Shown in pieces: positions 55,031 to 64,000 of a stretch of DNA of 64,000 nucleotides. Under the pieces are notes generated by a model. The model saw only the letters and a list, made by a program, of their open reading frames with translations, searched no databases and was not told where the DNA came from. Source of the DNA: Prorocentrum cordatum (lineage: Eukaryota > Sar > Dinophyceae > Prorocentrales > Prorocentraceae); NCBI GenBank assembly GCA_963575745.1, contig CAUYUJ010014349.1, positions 792,285-856,284 of the forward strand, written 5' to 3'. The position numbers and the translations under genes are program-made. Numbering within the stretch: position 1 is the first letter of the stretch; every line of letters starts with the position of its first letter.

Positions 55031-55494
55031 CCCCTTCCGTGCAAGCAGACTCGCTGGGTACGTAACCCAGAGGGAAGCGCTCTCCCTCGGCCACGCGCAC
55101 AACCCAGATCCCCTCGGGTCATGAAAAAAACAGGACGGGAGGTTTTGCGCTTTTGGGTGTGGGAAGTGGGTATGGGGAGGTGGGCGGGCTTCTTGTAAAC
55201 ACCCCTGCTTCTCAGAGGGCGCGGGCCCTGTCTGTAGATGTAGGGCTGGCCTCCTTCTAAGAAGCGCCCTTCTTCTCGGAAGCCTCCCCCCCTCCCCCTA
55301 CCCCCCCGGGCGCGCGGCCAACTCCCCGCGCGCGAACCTTGTGCTGGATCAGCTTGTGGGGGTGGGTATGCAGACATTGTGCCCCCAGGTGGCTCTGTTT
55401 GCGTGCACAGCCCGCGCTCCGCGGACTCGAACTGTAGGTGTCAAAAATCGTGCCCCCCCTCCGTGCAAGCAAGCTTGCCAGAACCCACAGGAGA
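55031..55494. other. Unassigned sequence with duplicated short blocks
   Basis: CCTTCTAAGAAGC and CCCTCCCCCTACCCCCC here (55250-55305) also occur at 51408-51465, so part of this stretch is another diverged dispersed repeat. Confidence 0.4.
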
Positions 55495-55645
55495 GATGTC
55501 CCCCCCAGACCCCCGACGTCATGATTATTTCAGGACGTCGACCCCCCGAGGTCTCGACCTATGCCCCGGGTTCGGTTTTTCATCCCGAGTCGTTTTTTGA
55601 TGGTCCCGAGGCCCGGTGAGGGCCCCCAGAGGCCGTGAATGGCGA
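55495..55645 (+). repeat. Dispersed repeat family D1, copy 6
   Basis: CCCCCGACGTCATGATTATTTC, GAGGTCTCGACCTATGCCCC, CATCCCGAGTCGTTTTTTGATGG and CCGAGGCCCGG match copy 5 closely. Confidence 0.75.
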
Positions 55646-55844
55646 TGAACCTCCCGTCGCTCTCGGCCTCCTCCCCCTGCGCACCGGAGGCCCGGGCCAG
55701 CCAGCCCCCCTGGCCGCCCCGCCCTCGGCCGGGCGGCCGCTCCGCGCGGAGAGGGCGAGGCTCCCGCCGATCGGCGCGGCGCGCTGGCGGGGGGCATGCC
55801 GCGCGCCCCGCGGGGGGGGAGGCAGCGGCGGCCCCCTTGCCTGT

Positions 55845-55880
55845 CGTGTGTGTCTGTGTGTGTGTCTGTGTGTGTGTCTG

Positions 55881-55911
<31 letters not shown>

Positions 55912-55946
55912 CTGTGTGTGTGTGGGTGTGTGTGTGTGTGTGTCGG
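55845..55946. repeat. TG microsatellite, possible LINE 3' tail
   Basis: (TG)n with TCTG interruptions. On the minus strand it is (CA)n and lies downstream of the LINE coding region, where some LINEs carry a simple-repeat tail. Confidence 0.8.
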
Positions 55947-56147
55947 GCCATCAAGAGCGCACGTCCAGCAGCATCGGAGCAACTGACCGTGGCCTGTGCC
56001 AACGGGCCCACTTGGGCCGCTTAGGAGCCTCTGGGCAGGACCAGAAACCGAAAGCAGGCAATCCCCAGATCACCGAAAACAAGGCGCCTCCGAACCCCGC
56101 GGAGGCCAGGGCCGAGGACGAGAAGACACTCTCACCCCGACAGAAAA

Positions 56148-57176
56148 CTACAGGGCTTCACCCGTGTAAGGATTCAGGCCGTGGAGGAGCCTGTCCCGAC
56201 GGCGAGCCCTCTCGCGGAGGGCAGGGGGGGTGCGCTGACTTGATGCAGGCAGGGGCCCCGTGCACACGACCAGCAAACCACGCGCCTGCTGCTTGCCAGA
56301 GAGATACCCGCACTTGCGACAAAAGGTGAAAGGCGGGGCGGAGACCAGCTCGTGTCCCCGCTCGTGAACGACCCCCGTCCCACCGCCCGTACCCCCGCCT
56401 TCCTCCTCGGCGGCCGCGGCAGCGGCGGCGCGGCCGCGGGCTGCCTGGCCCCGCACCCGCGGGGCCCGCGGCGCAGCAGGGGGCGCCGTCAGTGGCGGGG
56501 GCGCCGCTGGCTCCGCCGTCGGCGGGGTGGGGCTGGTCGTCCGCGTTCGCATCGCACCCGCCCTCCCAGCCCCCTCGCACGTCGGCTCGCCCTCCCTGCC
56601 CTCTCCTTCCTCCTGGTCCTCCAGGGGGGCCTCCAGCAAACCTCCCGAGAGGGACTCAGGGGTGGAGGACAGGTGGGCAGAGGCTGTGGCAGCAAGTGTG
56701 CCCCCAGCAGCACTGAGGAGACGGGCAGCGATCCGAGCCCGACGATCCTCGTCGGAAGGGCCGTTCTCGGGGCGCTCGGAGGGGGTGGCCTCGTCGGCCG
56801 AGGCCCTCGTGACACCAGTTGGGGTCGAGGGCTCGGTCGGGGCACGCACGCGAGCGGATCGATCCAGCCCGAAAAACGCATAGGCCGACTGCGTGCCTAC
56901 GAGCCTGCTGCGAGACCTGAGTGGAGCCGCCGTGGAGGAGGGGCCGTCACCTTGCCGTCTCGGCGAGCGGCTGCCTCTCCTGCCTGGGTCAGGCTCTCCT
57001 CTCTCCGACGGGGTCGACGCGGCGGCGGCGGCGGCAGCAGCGGCCAAGGCCAGGGCAACCGCAGGGGAGGGGCGAGGAGGGGCAGGGCTGACCCCCTCGG
57101 CCTGTAGGGCCGCCTGGGCACGGAGCCTGGCCAGGTGAGACGGCACACATGGGTATGATTCGAGGCATCGCCTGGT
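56148..57176 (-). CDS. LINE ORF2 C-terminal extension beyond an in-frame TAG
   Basis: Reading continues in the same frame after the ORF2 stop (57177-57179) for 342 codons to TAG 56148-56150; the first Met is at 57146. The segment has an Ala/Pro/Arg-rich, probably disordered middle (SPAVALALAAAAAAAAAS) and ends with a Cys motif, FTFCRKCGYLSGKQQARGLL followed by VVC, then a basic stretch LRERARRRDRLLHGL. I recall a Cys-rich terminal module of this style after RNase H in dinoflagellate LINEs. It may be a former part of ORF2 cut off by a nonsense change, or reached by readthrough. Independent initiation at 57146 is less likely. Confidence 0.6.
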   Translation of the reverse strand, partial: TRRCLESYPCVPSHLARLRAQAALQAEGVSPAPPRPSPAVALALAAAAAAAAASTPSERGEPDPGRRGSRSPRRQGDGPSSTAAPLRSRSRLVGTQSAYAFFGLDRSARVRAPTEPSTPTGVTRASADEATPSERPENGPSDEDRRARIAARLLSAAGGTLAATASAHLSSTPESLSGGLLEAPLEDQEEGEGREGEPTCEGAGRAGAMRTRTTSPTPPTAEPAAPPPLTAPPAAPRAPRVRGQAARGRAAAAAAAEEEGGGTGGGTGVVHERGHELVSAPPFTFCRKCGYLSGKQQARGLLVVCTGPLPASSQRTPPALRERARRRDRLLHGLNPYTGEAL

Positions 57177-60100
57177 CTACGCCGTGCGTGCCACACGGTT
57201 GCAGGCCAGGCAACGGACACCCCCTCCAGGGAGCTCCGCAAACTCATGCGCCACAAACGATAGCAATCTGGGCGCTGTGACGGGCGGAGGAGGCCTCGGG
57301 TCGGCTTCCGCGGGATCCCAAACCCCCGAACCAGCCACACGAGCGGCCGCCCAGGCAACGAATTTAGCATTAAGACAGGCCTCCTCCATACGAATCTGGA
57401 TGTTACGAACCAGGCTCTTAGCTGGGTTGGCTAAGTCTAGAGCAACACTAGCGAACAGATCAGCCCAGCTGTTTCCAAGCCAGTCCTGGAGATCAAGGTT
57501 AAGCTCAATAGCCTGGGCCAGGGATTTATGCGAGGGAATCCATCCGAACGAGGGCGGCCTCCTGTCTTGGCGGGCCACAGTGGCGCGTAGCGCTCTCCAA
57601 AGTGCAGCGTGACGGGCCGAAGCGGACGCATCCCCAGGGCTCCACCGTTGCCCCTCCTCCACAAAACTTAAATGATCAGAAATCAAACACGACACCTGTG
57701 GGGAGAGGCAAGTGGCGACAAGTCCAGCATATCTTTCAGCCCTCGCCACTGTCTGCACTCCTGGGAGAGAGCCGAAAATCGCCTTACAGGGCCAGCCGTC
57801 GTCTCGCAACTGTACAACGGCCCAGGAGCATCGAGCGATCTCAGGAGTATCCATGCCGAAACCGCCACCATCGATATACAACCTACCGCCCCACGGAATC
57901 TCGGCCTCTCCCCAATGGTGCACGAAATCGGGACACATGGGAGGCCTCTCAGAGGCAGGAGGCTGTAGCGGGATAGCATACGCAAACTGCAAAGACTCGT
58001 GTGGATCATCCTGTGCCGACTCCCAAGCAAGGCGATCGAGACGCTCACGGGTCTTGAGAATCGCTTCAGACGGGGCCGACTCGTGAAGGGCAGGGTCCAG
58101 GAGGGCGGGGCATTTGTACAGACGATGGCCGTTTGTCTCACGCTCAGCACCGCATGCCAGGCACTTACCACAGTCAATCAAACGCTTCTCATACTTTTTC
58201 TGCCGAGGCCACATCGCATCGGTCCAGACACACTGCAGCGAGCCGCGTTCGGATGGGTCCCGAACTGCTTTCTCCACGCACCTCCTGATGCCGCGGTACC
58301 AGAACTGCTCGCCGTTGTGTGTCTCGATGTGGCTCTCCGCGCGCGCCAACAGCCAGCGCGTGACACCCTGGACGACCTGGTCGCGAACATCTCTGGGCGC
58401 CATCTGATTCAGGTCGAGGACGGCGCCAAGGTCGGACTCGAGGGTGGTCGCTGAGGTAAGACGCCAGCCGATCCGATGCAAGGCAAGCCACAGGGCCCCG
58501 AGTGGGCCACGCACTCGGCTCCAGCTAGGCTGAGCGCTCATCTGGCCGTTGACGAACTCCCAAGCGCCACCGAGGGCTTGCATTCCCAGCCGACCTTCCC
58601 ACAGCATGCTCGCGTACATGAAGACGATGCTGGTGGTCGCCGCATACAGCGGATCGTAGTGGGGCTGGTCCTGCATGAGCATGCCCATGCATATGCTACC
58701 CGTCGGGCGCACTCCTGCCAGCAACGCAGCAACCGAGCGGATCGGCTTGAGCACCGCGTCCGAGACCCCGCTGACCGAGGCCCCGTGCGTGACGGACGGC
58801 GTGATCCCAGCGGCCTGGATCCGCGTGATACGGCTGGCCCCCACAGCTTTCTTGAGTATGAGGGGGCGTCGCACCCGTCCTCGAAGCTGCTGTAGTCGCG
58901 CCGCCTCTTGTTGCCGTCGCACCTTGGGGCCTGCTAGCTCATGGCCAAGGTTCCGAATCCACGGCAAGCCCATGACCTGCCTGGCTCGCGCCGCCGAGCG
59001 GAAGGCCCTGCTGGCACGGCTGGGAGAGGCGACGTAGCCAAGCTTCTTGATCTGGATGGGCAGCAGGAGGCCCTGGAGCTCAAACTTGAGCTGATCGATG
59101 CCCTCGCCCAACTCGTTCGCGCAGTGCTTGGCATGCCCAGTCCACTGGAGGGAGACGTCGTCGACCAACTGCCTGGGCTTGAGCGACGGGCACAGCGCGC
59201 TCATTCTCAGCATTGACCTGTGCATCAGTACAGCTCGGAGGGTCGTCGCCTGAGAGCATCCTGCCACGATGCCTTGGAAGGAGATGAAGAACTCGCTGTT
59301 GCTGCCGTGTGCTCGAACGACGCGTGGCTGGCGATAGAGCTGGGTGAGTAGCCATACCAGCCTGGGCGGGAAATTGACCTTCGTCGCCTCTCGAACCAGC
59401 ACTTCGGGCGCCACCATCTCGAAGCATTTGAGAAGGTCCACCATCAGCGTGATAACGTCCAGCTTCCGAGCGAGAGCAATCTCCGAAGTGATGTTGTGTG
59501 AGAAGGCCGAGGCTGACGAACTCCTCCCTGGTCCTAGCCCCCAGGCGTGCTCCTCTCGGTGGGTGGCCTCCCACTGGGCAGCCAGCGGGCGGCGGGCACG
59601 ACTCCAGAGGCGCACGATCGTGTTCAGCAAGCCGATGAGTCTCATGCCTCCGCCCGCCTTCGGGAGGCGGACCAGCACCGTGGCGAGGCGCTGCGGCGGC
59701 CAGCCAAGGTGGTGCTCGCAGGCGTGGAAGAGGAGGGACAGGGCCAGCAGCGCTTGGTCCGAGAGAACATCGAGGTGACGCGGCTGCAACCCCGTCTGGC
59801 CGATTGCCGTACCCAGCTTAAACGTGCGGATGGCCTGCCTGAGCTCCTGTATCGATAGGTGTGGCAGCTCGGGCCAAGACTGGGCCTCCGCAGGCAGCGG
59901 GACCTCTCCGAGCTTGTGGTGCTCCCATATGACCTTCCAGTCCTGGAGCTCTGTGTCCGCCAGGTCACTTGGGTGGCCGCTCTTGTTCTCTCTGGGGACC
60001 TCCACCTCCTGCTTGGGCTTGGCGAATCGGTGAGCCAGACCCGCGCCCCCTGCGAAGGCGTCCTTCGCCCAGTCGGTCCAGGCCTTGGTGCACTTGTTCT

Positions 60101-63017
60101 CCGCGTCCGTGGAAAGCTGCTTGGCCTTGGCGATGATAACCTGGGCCTGGACCTTCAGCGAGCTGGCCCCAAGCATTACGGCACCGGTTTGGAAGAGCTC
60201 GCGGGCGCCGCGATCAAGCTGCTCAAGTATGTGCGACTGCTTGCCAACACGTGCACAGAATCCCTCGAACTCCAGCAGGGCGGATGCCAGGCCCTTGACA
60301 CGCTTGTAGTGCTGCACCCCTTCGAACACCATGCCTCTGGCAGCGCCAGGGGGTCGAGGAGGGGGGGCCCTGCCAGCCCGATCGCCTGAGCGTTGATCCA
60401 TCCATTCTCGGTGCTGCTCGAAGGCGCGAAGGTGCATGTCCACGGCCTCTGCCCAGTCCACTTCCGACTGGTCACGTAGCCGCCGAAGGTGGGCACGATA
60501 TCGGTCGCGGCTGCGAACTCCAGCACGATAAGCCGTCTCGCACATCTCTCGAGCACGTTGCCAACGGCGCGCATCGCGAGGCACAGCTTCCTCCCAGCCT
60601 CCTCCGTCCCAGAGAGGGTCGACAGCAGGGTCCCGCAGCTGCTCCGCGGTGTAGGGCACGCACCACTCCATCCAGTCCTCGGTGACCTCCTGCTCCGTCT
60701 GCTGCTCGCTCCGAGGGTCACCAATCCAGTTCTGCGTGTACCGTTGAAGCTCACGTTGAATGACTTCCTGCCTGCGCTGGGCCGCAACCTGATCGGGGTC
60801 CTCTCCACGCGCTGCAGGACCAGGCTGGGGCCCAGGTACGCCACTGTCATCCAGAAACTCGGTAAGCTCGTCTGACGGGGCAATCTCTCCATCCATGCTG
60901 CTTCCAGGCACCAGGGCGCATAAGTTTTTCGCCACGTCCAGTGACATTGGCGACGACTCGGGCACCTCGTACATGTCCTGGTCCTGGTCATCCAGCAGCC
61001 CATCGAGATCCTCGAACGGGTCGGCCTCGCCATCCATGTTATGGAGAACGCCACCAGCCGCAGTACGTGGGGCGCAGGGAGGATCCCTCGAAGCAGCCGC
61101 TTGATAGACTTCTTGCAATGGCCATGCAGGGAGGGCATCAGGGCGAGCATCGCAGCACCTCTCAGCGCCGCCGCCTGCAACTCCATGTGCGAGGGCCTCG
61201 GCCACCCCATGATCGCGGGCCTCGCTCGGGCATACAGGGAGGGCGATGGGGCGAGCATCGCAGCGCCTCTCCAGGCCGCCTTCGGCAACTCCATGTGCGA
61301 GGGCATCGGCCACCCCACCGCGGTGGGCCTCGCTCGGGCTTACAGGGAGGGCGTCCGGGCGAGCGACGCAGCACCTCACCAGGCCGCCAGGGGGAGGGTC
61401 TTGTGCGAGGGCATCGGCCACCCCACCGCTGTGGGCCTCGCTCGGGCTTACAGGGAGGGCGTCGGGGCGAGCGACGCAGCACCTCACCAGGCCGCCAAGA
61501 GGAGGTACATGTGCGAGGGCATCGGCCACCCCACCGCAGTGGGCCTCGCTCGGTCTTACAGGGAGGGCGACGGGGCGAGCGTCGCAACTCCTCACCTGGC
61601 CGCCAGGGGAAAGCGCATGTGCGAGGGCATCGGCCACCCCACCGCGGTGGGCCTCGCTCGGGCTTACAGGGAGGGCGACGGGGCGAGCGTCGCAGCGCCT
61701 CACCAGGCCGCCTTCAGCTCCTTCGTGTGTGAGGGCATCGGCCACCCCACCGCGGTGGGCCTCACAGGCAGCAGGCTGCTCGGTCGGGGTCGAGCTGGCC
61801 TCGGGCAGCGCTTCCACGCCTGGGTGTCGTTCGAGGTCAGGGCGACCAGGCTCCGCGCGCTCACGCCCTTGTGCAGGGCCCACCTGGCCCAAACCCGTGG
61901 CGGAGCCGTCCTGGTGCAGGGTTAGCTTCGCAACCGTCTTCGTCACGTAATCGTGCGCGCCGAGGATGTGCTGGGCCCACCTGGCCGCAACATTCCACGC
62001 GCTCACTTCTGGCCCATGTCGTGCTCGTCGCCGTGGAGGTCGCCACTCCAGCTGACGGGTGCGCTGCTGCACGGGGCCTTCTCGCCCCACGTAGCATTGC
62101 TTGCGCGTGCCGACGATGTCATGTCTGCCAGCCAGCTCCTCCTCCACGCCTCGGAGGACCAGGTCCCATGCCACTGCAAGCTGAGGCAGAGACTGCGCTT
62201 GATCGATGGAGAGATACACGTCTTCCCAACCATGCCAGGGATACCTCGCGCATCCCACGGGCAGCTGCCGAGGGAACGGCCGCGGCTCATCTAGCTCGCG
62301 CGCCATCGGCGCCTCGGTGCGCTTGGCCAGCATGAGGTGCACAGGCCTATGTGGCCATGTTATGTCGGTGACTGAAACGTCGACGGTGTACTTGGCCCCC
62401 TGGAGCATCGGGCGGTGGGCGAGGAAGTAGTCCAGGGTAGTAGCTGGCACGGCTTGCAGGCAGGTGGGCTCCCGCGGGGCCACGCACATGGCATCGGCGA
62501 GGTGGAGCCAGTCGTGCTCTAGCAACTCCTGCGGGGCCATGTTGAAGTCGCCGCCGACGATCCATGCCAGGCCTGGCCCTGTGACGACGCGCTTCACGTA
62601 CTGCGCGACCTGCCAGACGATGGCCAGGTTGCGAGGCGACCTGCCCTCGCCTGTGTGTAGATACAGCGCCACGGCGACGAAGCCGCCAGGAAGTGCAGCA
62701 TGCACGTGGGCTGCCACGGCCCTGCCAGGCACAATGACGCCGTCATCCAGCAACGGCGCCTTGGTGACGGCGATGTCCGTCTTGGCCAAGACAGCGACGC
62801 CGCCCTCCGTGCCGCCAGCCGCTGTGGCCAGCGCGGGGCACCACACTCCTTTCCAGCCCGAGTCCTGGGCGTCTCCCTGTACCTCAGGGAGCTTCTCTGC
62901 ATCTGCATGGTGCTCCTGCGCCAAGGCCACGTCGCTGCTGCATTCGGCGAGATACTTGGACAGGGTGCCAAACGAGTTGGCGTTGACGGTAGTTACCTGT
63001 AGCTTGCTGCGCATCAT
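57177..63017 (-). CDS. LINE ORF2: endonuclease, reverse transcriptase, RNase H
   Basis: 1946 codons, from ATGATG (63017-63012) to TAG 57177-57179. Start chosen because it is the first Met after the ORF1 stop, 19 bp away; the frame is open far upstream, so other starts are possible. Residues about 1-235: APE-type endonuclease, with AQEHH (~35), IVGGDFNM (~157), LDYFLAH (~197) and WPHRPV (~222). About 418-641: six 36-residue tandem repeats (EAHRGGVADALAH-type). About 660: acidic linker. About 1040-1330: reverse transcriptase, with LPKAGGGMRLIGL, LMVDLLKCFE (motif A Asp) and LVDDVSLQW (~1286, motif C). About 1623: CGKCLACGAE..H..C knuckle. About 1710-1850: RNase H with LYIDGGG, ARAERYAGL and ISDHLSF. 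Acts in target-primed reverse transcription; it nicks DNA and copies the element RNA, and could also mobilise host mRNAs. Confidence 0.93.
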   Translation of the reverse strand: MMRSKLQVTTVNANSFGTLSKYLAECSSDVALAQEHHADAEKLPEVQGDAQDSGWKGVWCPALATAAGGTEGGVAVLAKTDIAVTKAPLLDDGVIVPGRAVAAHVHAALPGGFVAVALYLHTGEGRSPRNLAIVWQVAQYVKRVVTGPGLAWIVGGDFNMAPQELLEHDWLHLADAMCVAPREPTCLQAVPATTLDYFLAHRPMLQGAKYTVDVSVTDITWPHRPVHLMLAKRTEAPMARELDEPRPFPRQLPVGCARYPWHGWEDVYLSIDQAQSLPQLAVAWDLVLRGVEEELAGRHDIVGTRKQCYVGREGPVQQRTRQLEWRPPRRRARHGPEVSAWNVAARWAQHILGAHDYVTKTVAKLTLHQDGSATGLGQVGPAQGRERAEPGRPDLERHPGVEALPEASSTPTEQPAACEAHRGGVADALTHEGAEGGLVRRCDARPVALPVSPSEAHRGGVADALAHALSPGGQVRSCDARPVALPVRPSEAHCGGVADALAHVPPLGGLVRCCVARPDALPVSPSEAHSGGVADALAQDPPPGGLVRCCVARPDALPVSPSEAHRGGVADALAHGVAEGGLERRCDARPIALPVCPSEARDHGVAEALAHGVAGGGAERCCDARPDALPAWPLQEVYQAAASRDPPCAPRTAAGGVLHNMDGEADPFEDLDGLLDDQDQDMYEVPESSPMSLDVAKNLCALVPGSSMDGEIAPSDELTEFLDDSGVPGPQPGPAARGEDPDQVAAQRRQEVIQRELQRYTQNWIGDPRSEQQTEQEVTEDWMEWCVPYTAEQLRDPAVDPLWDGGGWEEAVPRDARRWQRAREMCETAYRAGVRSRDRYRAHLRRLRDQSEVDWAEAVDMHLRAFEQHREWMDQRSGDRAGRAPPPRPPGAARGMVFEGVQHYKRVKGLASALLEFEGFCARVGKQSHILEQLDRGARELFQTGAVMLGASSLKVQAQVIIAKAKQLSTDAENKCTKAWTDWAKDAFAGGAGLAHRFAKPKQEVEVPRENKSGHPSDLADTELQDWKVIWEHHKLGEVPLPAEAQSWPELPHLSIQELRQAIRTFKLGTAIGQTGLQPRHLDVLSDQALLALSLLFHACEHHLGWPPQRLATVLVRLPKAGGGMRLIGLLNTIVRLWSRARRPLAAQWEATHREEHAWGLGPGRSSSASAFSHNITSEIALARKLDVITLMVDLLKCFEMVAPEVLVREATKVNFPPRLVWLLTQLYRQPRVVRAHGSNSEFFISFQGIVAGCSQATTLRAVLMHRSMLRMSALCPSLKPRQLVDDVSLQWTGHAKHCANELGEGIDQLKFELQGLLLPIQIKKLGYVASPSRASRAFRSAARARQVMGLPWIRNLGHELAGPKVRRQQEAARLQQLRGRVRRPLILKKAVGASRITRIQAAGITPSVTHGASVSGVSDAVLKPIRSVAALLAGVRPTGSICMGMLMQDQPHYDPLYAATTSIVFMYASMLWEGRLGMQALGGAWEFVNGQMSAQPSWSRVRGPLGALWLALHRIGWRLTSATTLESDLGAVLDLNQMAPRDVRDQVVQGVTRWLLARAESHIETHNGEQFWYRGIRRCVEKAVRDPSERGSLQCVWTDAMWPRQKKYEKRLIDCGKCLACGAERETNGHRLYKCPALLDPALHESAPSEAILKTRERLDRLAWESAQDDPHESLQFAYAIPLQPPASERPPMCPDFVHHWGEAEIPWGGRLYIDGGGFGMDTPEIARCSWAVVQLRDDGWPCKAIFGSLPGVQTVARAERYAGLVATCLSPQVSCLISDHLSFVEEGQRWSPGDASASARHAALWRALRATVARQDRRPPSFGWIPSHKSLAQAIELNLDLQDWLGNSWADLFASVALDLANPAKSLVRNIQIRMEEACLNAKFVAWAAARVAGSGVWDPAEADPRPPPPVTAPRLLSFVAHEFAELPGGGVRCLACNRVARTA
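61095..61765 (-). repeat. Six 108-bp tandem repeats inside LINE ORF2
   Basis: The plus-strand landmark TGCGAGGGCATCGGCCACCC recurs every 108 bp near 61188, 61296, 61404, 61511, 61619 and 61727 (last with TGTGAGGG). 108 is a multiple of three, so ORF2 stays open. Units differ by a few bases each. They lie between the endonuclease and RT domains. The plus-strand frames across them are also open but have no signs of a gene. Confidence 0.9.
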
Positions 63018-63036
63018 GGCTGGCAACGATGAGTTC

Positions 63037-64000
63037 TCAGGCTGTGCGTGGCTTCTTGACCACCTTCCACTTGGCTGCGGCCATGCGGATTCGCTTGACT
63101 GCAGCCCGAAGTTCCTCCTCTGAAGCATCGGCAGCGTTAGGGATGTCAGCGCCAGACTCACGCAAGAAATCACGTAGCTCCTCGGCAGTAGCCTGGTTGA
63201 CGGACTCCTCCACCTGGGCATCACCTTCGTCTGCCTCCATGGCGGCGTCGGCTCTGGCTGCTGCCTCCTCGGCTTGCTCTTGCTGAGCCTGGGCGGCCTC
63301 GCGCTCGGCTTGAGCTTTTCGCTCCTGCTCCTGAGCCTGCCGATGCCGGCGCATCCTGTCCACCAGATTGGCCACATCCTGCTGCAGATCAGGAGGAGCC
63401 TCAGCAGCAAGCAGGACTTGCTCCAACTTGGGCAGCGTCCAGCTGCTCTCGTCGTCGCCAGCGCCTGTGCCAGGAGCCGCTGCAGGAGGCTGCGGCAGCG
63501 CACCAACCAGTTGGGCCCGCTGGCCCTCGAGCTCCAGCAGCTGCTTGCGGGATTCGGCCAAAGCGGCGTCCTGCGTGGCGATCTCCGCCTGCAAGGCCGC
63601 CAGCTGCGCCTGCTTGAGCTCGCGGGCCGTCTGCTGCTTGGCGATCTGCTGCTCGACCTTGGTGATCTTGAAGCCGAGGGACTTGAGCCGCTGCGAAGGC
63701 GGCTTCTCCTGAAACAGCTGCGTGCGCAGCTTGACCTGCTCTGCCTTGTACTGCTCCACCAGCTTCGTAACCTCTGGCGTGTCAACCCCAGCCAGCTGCT
63801 TAATGAAGCCGTCCAACTCGTCCAACCTTTTCTTGACTGTCGACTCAGCACCAGCATCGCCTTCCCTATGCTCTGCACCCGCCGTGGGCGCCGCCGACTC
63901 GGGTGGTTTAGCCTTCGCCTGCTTGAGCTGCGACGTGAGTGATTGGACCTGCTTCTGCATCTCGAGCAGCTGTGCCGAGAGCGATCCTGCTGCTTTGCCA
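63037..64000 (-). CDS. LINE ORF1, C-terminal part (5' end outside window)
   Basis: The frame is open from the right edge of the window to TGA 63037-63039; a Met lies at 63960 but the frame continues upstream of it. The 320 visible codons are Gln/Ala/Glu/Leu-rich with long heptad-like helices (KITKVEQQIAKQQTARELKQ, then QAQLAALQAEIATQDAALAE), typical of the coiled-coil ORF1 proteins that multimerise on LINE RNA. A second helical block (RHRQAQEQERKAQAEREAAQ) follows a Pro/Ala/Gly hinge. Near the C-terminus, ATAEELRDFLRESG and a basic tail, RIRMAAAKWKVVKKPRTA, could bind RNA. The stop is 19 bp from the ORF2 ATG, so reinitiation could make ORF2. No CCHC motif is visible in the part present. Confidence 0.75.
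   Translation of the reverse strand, partial: GKAAGSLSAQLLEMQKQVQSLTSQLKQAKAKPPESAAPTAGAEHREGDAGAESTVKKRLDELDGFIKQLAGVDTPEVTKLVEQYKAEQVKLRTQLFQEKPPSQRLKSLGFKITKVEQQIAKQQTARELKQAQLAALQAEIATQDAALAESRKQLLELEGQRAQLVGALPQPPAAAPGTGAGDDESSWTLPKLEQVLLAAEAPPDLQQDVANLVDRMRRHRQAQEQERKAQAEREAAQAQQEQAEEAAARADAAMEADEGDAQVEESVNQATAEELRDFLRESGADIPNAADASEEELRAAVKRIRMAAAKWKVVKKPRTA

Larger units (their letters stand above)
55845..64000 (-). mobile_element. LINE-type non-LTR retrotransposon, 5' end outside window
   Basis: Minus-strand element with ORF1 (partial), ORF2 with endonuclease, reverse transcriptase, zinc knuckle and RNase H, and a C-terminal extension. No long terminal repeats are seen. The 3' boundary is set at the (CA)n tract and is uncertain; target duplications cannot be checked because the 5' end is missing. 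Apart from one in-frame TAG the coding capacity looks intact, which suggests a young copy. Confidence 0.9.

Noticed and set aside
61041-61950. Plus-strand ORFs of 230-294 codons with a tidy 36-residue repeat
   Set aside because: Antisense to LINE ORF2; open only because the repeat unit lacks stops in several frames. ORF2 has clear domains on both sides.

Overview
This window looks like nuclear DNA from a dinoflagellate, probably a large, GC-rich genome of the Prorocentrum or Polarella type; the species cannot be fixed from sequence alone. Four things point there. Two genes are preceded by decayed copies of the dinoflagellate spliced leader (24404-24437 and 30328-30349). Coding sequence is broken into short exons by introns with loose donors (GT, GC) and AG acceptors. 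Several protein families look like the lineage-specific hypothetical families I remember from dinoflagellates. Most of the DNA is microsatellite, satellite and foldback (hairpin-forming) elements. No bacterial-type operons, ribosome binding sites, rRNA genes or CRISPR arrays are visible.

Layout. 1-4.5 kb: GC-rich repeats and foldbacks. 4.7-7.0 kb: a glycosyltransferase gene with a GT31 (beta-1,3-galactosyltransferase-like) domain, cut by a small transposon-like intron with 8-bp target duplications. 7-20 kb: no convincing gene, but dense small mobile elements (two introner-like families, several foldback families), a degenerate tandem array, a 330-bp foldback, and a 2.1-kb repeat carrying a 152-bp satellite. 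20.8-23.6 kb: a six-exon gene of unknown function. 24.4-25.5 kb: a three-exon gene with a relic spliced leader and two 141-bp hairpin introns. 26.3-27.2 kb: two exons of another unknown gene. 28-30.3 kb: about 475-bp megasatellite units. 30.4-32.2 kb: two unknown ORFs, the first with a relic spliced leader. 32.8-33.6 kb: an AT-rich island. 33.9-37.9 kb: a multi-exon gene ending in duplicated terminal exons around long (GAC)n/(GTC)n hairpin introns. 38.8-42.1 kb: a multi-exon, possibly transposase-derived gene with a frameshift near its end. 42.8-43.4 kb and 48.5-49.1 kb: low-complexity acidic and Lys/Gly-rich ORFs. 46.2-48.2 kb: a second copy of the 2.1-kb repeat. 50-55.8 kb: more foldbacks, dispersed repeats and one more introner-like element. 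56-64 kb: a LINE retrotransposon on the minus strand, running off the right end, with the C-terminal part of ORF1, a nearly intact ORF2 (endonuclease, RT, zinc knuckle, RNase H) and an in-frame C-terminal extension behind a single TAG.

How it fits together. All host-like genes lie on the plus strand, as expected for unidirectional dinoflagellate gene arrays whose transcripts are trans-spliced. The relic leaders suggest that at least two genes passed through an mRNA/cDNA stage, and the LINE is the obvious type of machinery for that. The small TIR elements and hairpin introns suggest that intron gain here is driven by short inverted-repeat DNA. Exon borders are given to the base only where reading phase and splice signals agree.
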